64,000 nt of DNA from Halovibrio salipaludis. Its GTDB lineage: Bacteria > Pseudomonadota > Gammaproteobacteria > Pseudomonadales > Oleiphilaceae. Each line of letters opens with the position of its first letter. Within the stretch, counting starts at the first letter, position 1. The notes below the pieces were generated by a model. The model saw nothing but the letters and a program-made list of their open reading frames with translations. It had not been told where the DNA came from and ran no database searches. Shown piece by piece: positions 60,601 through 64,000 of the stretch. The stretch is taken from NCBI RefSeq assembly GCF_002286965.1, contig NZ_NSKD01000003.1, positions 1 to 64,000 on the forward strand. Reading direction: 5' to 3'. The translations under genes were made by a program, and so were the position numbers.

Positions 60601-62373
60601 TCAGGCGGTATGCGTTGAAGAGGACCGCTGCAGCCCGTCCGACGTGCGGCCCATGGAGACCTGGTTGCGCCCCTGGACTTTGGCTGTGTAGAGCTTCTCG
60701 TCGGCCACGGCAATCGTGTGGTCCAGTGTGACATGCTCGGAGTGGCGGCTGGCGATACCGATGCTGATGGTGCACCGGATCGTCCTGTTCCGGTCGTTGA
60801 TCCTCAGTCGCTCAATATTGTAGCGGAGACGCTCGGCGACCGTCCGGGCTTCCGCGTCGGTCGTTTCCGGCAACAACAGGATGAATTCCTCACCACCCCA
60901 GCGCGCCAGGAGATCGCCATGGCGCCGGGACCGGTCAAGCTCGCCGGCTATTTCCTTCAACACCCTGTCACCGGTGGCATGGCCATACTGGTCATTGATC
61001 TCCTTGAAATGATCAATGTCGATCATCGCCACGCAGACGTCCCTCTGTTTGCGGGTGACCAGACTCCAGAATGATTCAGCGACAGGCAGAAAACCCCGCC
61101 GGTTATCCAGGCCGGTCAGCAGATCAATCTGGGCTGTACGCTCGGCCGCCACGCGGCCCTTTTCGTTTTTACGAACCAGATCGGCCAGCGCCAGCATCAA
61201 CAGCATGGCATCCACGACCATGCCGATATCCACGGCGTAGAAGCCAAGCCGGGTGTAGGTGATGGTGCCGGTCACCGTCAGGGCCGTGATCGAGGCGCCA
61301 ATCGCGGAGGCCAATGTGCCCAGCATGAAATAGCGCGCGGACTCGTTGCCACTCATCCAGCTCGACACGCCCATGTAGAGCATCAGTACGGTGAATACCG
61401 GCACAAACAGGAATGCCAGACGCAGCGCCAGGCCCTGTTCGTCCAGCGCAAAACAGACACCAAGGAGCGCGAACGACGCCACACAGAGGATCTGGATGCT
61501 TCTGTGGAGCCATGGCCGGTGGCGCCTGGTCCTCAGGAAATTCGTTCCGAATGCCAACCCGGAGCTGGTGAAACACAGCATCAGCAGGGGTGGCGCCCAC
61601 TGTTGCCACGCCACCGCTTGGGGCCACAGCAGGGCCATGCCGATACCGTTGTAGGAGACCGTCATGGCGATGAAGCTGGCCGTGTAGAGCGAGTAGAACA
61701 GATAACGCCGCTGCCGTAGGCTGGCGAACAGCATCAGGTTATAGGCTGAAAGCGCAAACATGACGCCGTAGACGAAGCTGTAGAAAGCCGTCTCTGACTG
61801 CTCCCGGCTATGGTTGGTAGCAATACTGGAAAAACCGAAGGGCACCACCATGGGGTCCGCGGTCTCAACCCGCAGCAACAGGCGTGTCTCCCCGGGCGGA
61901 AACGGGTAATCGGCACTGGGCAACCGTTCGGGGAGCGAGCGCTCATGCACCGGAACGCGATCACCGCCGACAAAGTGGATTGGTGGCTGGTCTGCTGTCA
62001 GGAGAAAGAAATCGACCTGCTCCAGCCAGCCTGTTCGAACAGAGAGACGCCGCATAATGGCGTCATCGGTCGGGTTGAGCACCGTGGCCACCAGCCAGAC
62101 CGCACCGGAATCAATGCCATTGGCCAGAACGCTGGTTGCAGGGTGCTTCAGGACGGCGGGATCGTCCCCAATCAGGGACTGAACCTCGCTAACGGAGAGT
62201 TTGTCTCCTTGTTCAACGAGATAGGCCAGCCGATCAACCATCGCGCTCTGGTAGTCGGCTCGGGCATCAATGAGCGGTATACCCTCCCCGCCTTTCTGAG
62301 CTGATTCAGCCAGTGCCCACGCTGTCGGGCCCGGAAGGATCAGAAAGAAAAGGAAGAACCACTGCCATCGCAC
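60601..62373 (-). CDS. 7TM-DISM sensor diguanylate cyclase
   Basis: 590 residues from a GTG start. Signal peptide, an extracytoplasmic 7TMR-DISMED2-like beta domain (about 35-180), seven membrane helices (about 190-395) and a GGDEF domain (415-575). The active site is RWGGEEFILL; RHGD five residues before it is an intact inhibitory I-site. Active synthesis of c-di-GMP with product inhibition is expected. The ligand-sensing domain type often binds carbohydrates. It converges with iaaA at 35 bp. Confidence 0.92.
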   Translation of the reverse strand: MRWQWFFLFFLILPGPTAWALAESAQKGGEGIPLIDARADYQSAMVDRLAYLVEQGDKLSVSEVQSLIGDDPAVLKHPATSVLANGIDSGAVWLVATVLNPTDDAIMRRLSVRTGWLEQVDFFLLTADQPPIHFVGGDRVPVHERSLPERLPSADYPFPPGETRLLLRVETADPMVVPFGFSSIATNHSREQSETAFYSFVYGVMFALSAYNLMLFASLRQRRYLFYSLYTASFIAMTVSYNGIGMALLWPQAVAWQQWAPPLLMLCFTSSGLAFGTNFLRTRRHRPWLHRSIQILCVASFALLGVCFALDEQGLALRLAFLFVPVFTVLMLYMGVSSWMSGNESARYFMLGTLASAIGASITALTVTGTITYTRLGFYAVDIGMVVDAMLLMLALADLVRKNEKGRVAAERTAQIDLLTGLDNRRGFLPVAESFWSLVTRKQRDVCVAMIDIDHFKEINDQYGHATGDRVLKEIAGELDRSRRHGDLLARWGGEEFILLLPETTDAEARTVAERLRYNIERLRINDRNRTIRCTISIGIASRHSEHVTLDHTIAVADEKLYTAKVQGRNQVSMGRTSDGLQRSSSTHTA

Positions 62374-62464
62374 GTGACGGTCTACCCATTAATGTCTTAA
62401 CGCTAGACTATAGGCAAACTTGATGCATGTCATGTCCTGCGTCAGCGCCATCGCTACCCCACCG

Positions 62465-62878
62465 TCAAGGGTCGACTTTGCCCCTCAGAGCCTTGGTTTT
62501 GCCTTTCCGCGTCTTACTGTCAACGCGGCGTCGCCGCGCTGACCTGGTCGGTCTGGTGGGCCGGCGGACCTTCTGTTGCTTCACGGCGCCCTGGATCAGC
62601 GTCTTCAGGCGCTCCAGCGCATCGTCTTTATTCAGCTCAAGGGTGCGGTGGGACTGTGCCTTGATGATCACCACGCCCTCCTTACTGATGCGCTGGTCGG
62701 AGAGCGCCATCAGCCGTTCCTTATAGAACGGCGGCAGGCTGGAGTTGGGGATGTCAAAACGCAGGTGCACCGCCGAGGCAACCTTGTTGACGTTCTGGCC
62801 ACCCGCCCCCTGGGCACGGATCTGGGTAATTTCGATCTCCCAGTCAGCGATTTCAACGGTGTTCGATATTCTAAGCAT
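62465..62878 (-). CDS. arfB: Ribosome rescue hydrolase ArfB
   Basis: 137 residues from ATG 62878; a longer frame from 62914 lacks family support. The catalytic GGQ lies in QGAGGQNVNKVASAVHLRFD, and the long basic tail (RPTRPTRSARRRRVDSKTRK) inserts into the mRNA tunnel of stalled ribosomes. It frees peptides from ribosomes lacking a stop codon. It matches YaeJ/ArfB in length and layout. Confidence 0.93.
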   Translation of the reverse strand: MLRISNTVEIADWEIEITQIRAQGAGGQNVNKVASAVHLRFDIPNSSLPPFYKERLMALSDQRISKEGVVIIKAQSHRTLELNKDDALERLKTLIQGAVKQQKVRRPTRPTRSARRRRVDSKTRKGKTKALRGKVDP

Positions 62879-62992
62879 AGGCCACCTACGAGGAAACCAA
62901 GGACCTTGTGGCATAATGCGTTGACTGGAAGCACAATCAACTCAGACAACCATCATCAGTGGTTGCCACAAAGCCGCTCATTGTAAGCAAAG

Positions 62993-64000
62993 ATGCCCAG
63001 AACCAGTACCCATCACAGACATCTGCAGAAACAACTGGCCCGCGCTGAAACCTACGACCAATGGTTCGCCGCCGCGGAAGCCCTGGACGAAGCCGAGGGC
63101 CTGCTGGACTGGCGTGAGGGGCCCGGCTCGGATCTTCTGCATGAAAAGCTGATCCGCGAGCACCTCTACGCCATGCGCGTTCACCGCGAAAAAGGCGATG
63201 TGGCGGCGCTGAACCGGGTTCTTCAGGAAAGTCTTTACCGGCATCTGGGGGAACTGTCCAACCCCGAGCTCTATACCGTGGCCCGCACGGGCACCACAAA
63301 ACTGGCCACGGAATTCCTGGATGAAGTGGAAAACGCCATGAACTTCATCTGCGACCACCCCATGCCGGGCGTTTCAGAGGCGCACAAGCTGCAGCTTTTC
63401 CAGGAGGCCGAGCGGGTATTCGGGCGGCCGGCACTGCTGCTCAGCGGCGGTGCTGCTTTCGGCATCTATCACATCGGCGTTGCACGTGCCCTCTGGGAAC
63501 AGGGCCTACTCCCGGAGGTTATTGCCGGGTCGAGCATGGGCGCGATTGTTGCCGGTGGCGTGTGCTCCCGGAATGACCAGGAACTGGAACGGCTTTTCTA
63601 TGAGCCCGGCTATATCCACCTGGAGGCCTTCCGGTGGCTGGACCCCGGCCAGATCTGGCGACACCGCCATCTCATGGACCCGCAGCAGCTGCTTCACCAC
63701 ATCCGGAGCAATGTCGGCGACATGAGTTTCCGGGAAGCGGCCGAACACAGCGGGCGCACTCTGAATATCTCCGTTTCACCCACCCGCACCCGTCAGAAGC
63801 CACGACTTCTCAATGCACTGGCGGCTCCGGACGTACTGGTTTCTTCCGCCGTTCTAGCCTCCTGCGCGGTGCCGGGGATCTATCCGCCGGTAACGCTCCG
63901 GGCGCGGGAACCCAACGGCGAGCGCGGCGCGGAAAAGCCCTACATGGGCACCGAGCGCTGGATTGATGGCAGTGTTCACGGGGACCTGCCGCTGATGCGC
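62993..64000 (+). CDS. DUF3336-patatin phospholipase, 3' end missing
   Basis: The frame is open from ATG 62993 to the window end (336 residues seen). An N-terminal DUF3336-like helical domain (about 1-135: YDQWFAAAEALDEAEGLLDW) precedes a patatin domain: oxyanion loop LLLSGGAAFGIYHIG, nucleophile GSSMG (Ser about 180) and the Asp in WIDGSVHGD (about 325). The Ser-Asp dyad is complete. It should be a membrane-associated lipid acyl hydrolase, as in the bacterial and fungal DUF3336-patatin group. The rest lies beyond the window. Confidence 0.9.
   Translation, partial: MPRTSTHHRHLQKQLARAETYDQWFAAAEALDEAEGLLDWREGPGSDLLHEKLIREHLYAMRVHREKGDVAALNRVLQESLYRHLGELSNPELYTVARTGTTKLATEFLDEVENAMNFICDHPMPGVSEAHKLQLFQEAERVFGRPALLLSGGAAFGIYHIGVARALWEQGLLPEVIAGSSMGAIVAGGVCSRNDQELERLFYEPGYIHLEAFRWLDPGQIWRHRHLMDPQQLLHHIRSNVGDMSFREAAEHSGRTLNISVSPTRTRQKPRLLNALAAPDVLVSSAVLASCAVPGIYPPVTLRAREPNGERGAEKPYMGTERWIDGSVHGDLPLMR

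Noticed and set aside
1-64000. CRISPR array
   Set aside because: No regularly spaced direct repeats of 23-50 bases were seen anywhere in the window.

Overview
The window reads as chromosome of a GC-rich, motile, halophilic or marine gammaproteobacterium (Ectothiorhodospiraceae, Marinobacter or Halomonas-like; genus not certain). The basis is gene content and style: acidic soluble proteins, a complete flgB-flgL operon behind a sigma-54 promoter, split class II ribonucleotide reductase nrdJa/nrdJb, FbpABC-type iron uptake, a PilZ/HD-GYP/GGDEF c-di-GMP set and a cyanophycin cycle.

Bases 1-20,600 are a metal (mainly copper) resistance block. From left: the 3' end of an IS transposase that has cut an EamA transporter; a minus-strand operon copA-copB-response regulator-kinase-DUF5676-DUF2933-methyltransferase; divergently a CDF transporter, a DMT transporter and an ATP-grasp-like protein; an HMA-fold protein divergent from an APC permease plus DUF411 protein; a TacA/TacT-type toxin-antitoxin pair; and a cusCBA-type RND pump headed by a small Cys-rich protein, divergent from a helical protein. 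The three divergent intergenic regions of this block share one architecture, CTGA-N7-CTGA, 19 bp, TCAG-N7-TCAG, which is most simply explained as the operator of the OmpR-family regulator encoded here. The block stops at a tRNA-Leu(CAA) gene whose 3' end faces it.

Bases 20,750-32,815 hold the flagellar rod, hook and ring operon flgBCDEFGHIJKL on the minus strand; FlgK and FlgE carry large inserted variable domains. Bases 32,900-46,000 are core chromosome: a MASE2-type adenylyl cyclase, queF, a YadGH-like ABC exporter, two lipoproteins, a degenerate HD-GYP protein, a PilZ protein, fbpABC with a Fur-like site, a zinc-ribbon membrane protein and an Ogt-type alkyltransferase.

Bases 46,000-49,280 carry nrdJa-nrdJb behind NrdR-like boxes and a strongly structured leader. 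Bases 49,300-52,720 are an accessory patch: a lone AT-rich gene for a GHKL (MORC/Hsp90-like) ATPase with a C-terminal nuclease-like motif pattern (the best candidate for an undescribed defence gene), two small hypothetical proteins, a decayed gene fragment and a 42-residue membrane protein. Bases 52,750-64,000 return to housekeeping and storage genes: a BtuF-like cobalamin-binding protein, a methyltransferase, a membrane protein, an SDR-type reductase, an AMIN-like lipoprotein, cyanophycin synthetase, cyanophycinase and divergent isoaspartyl peptidase, a 7TM-GGDEF diguanylate cyclase, arfB, and a DUF3336-patatin phospholipase cut by the window end.
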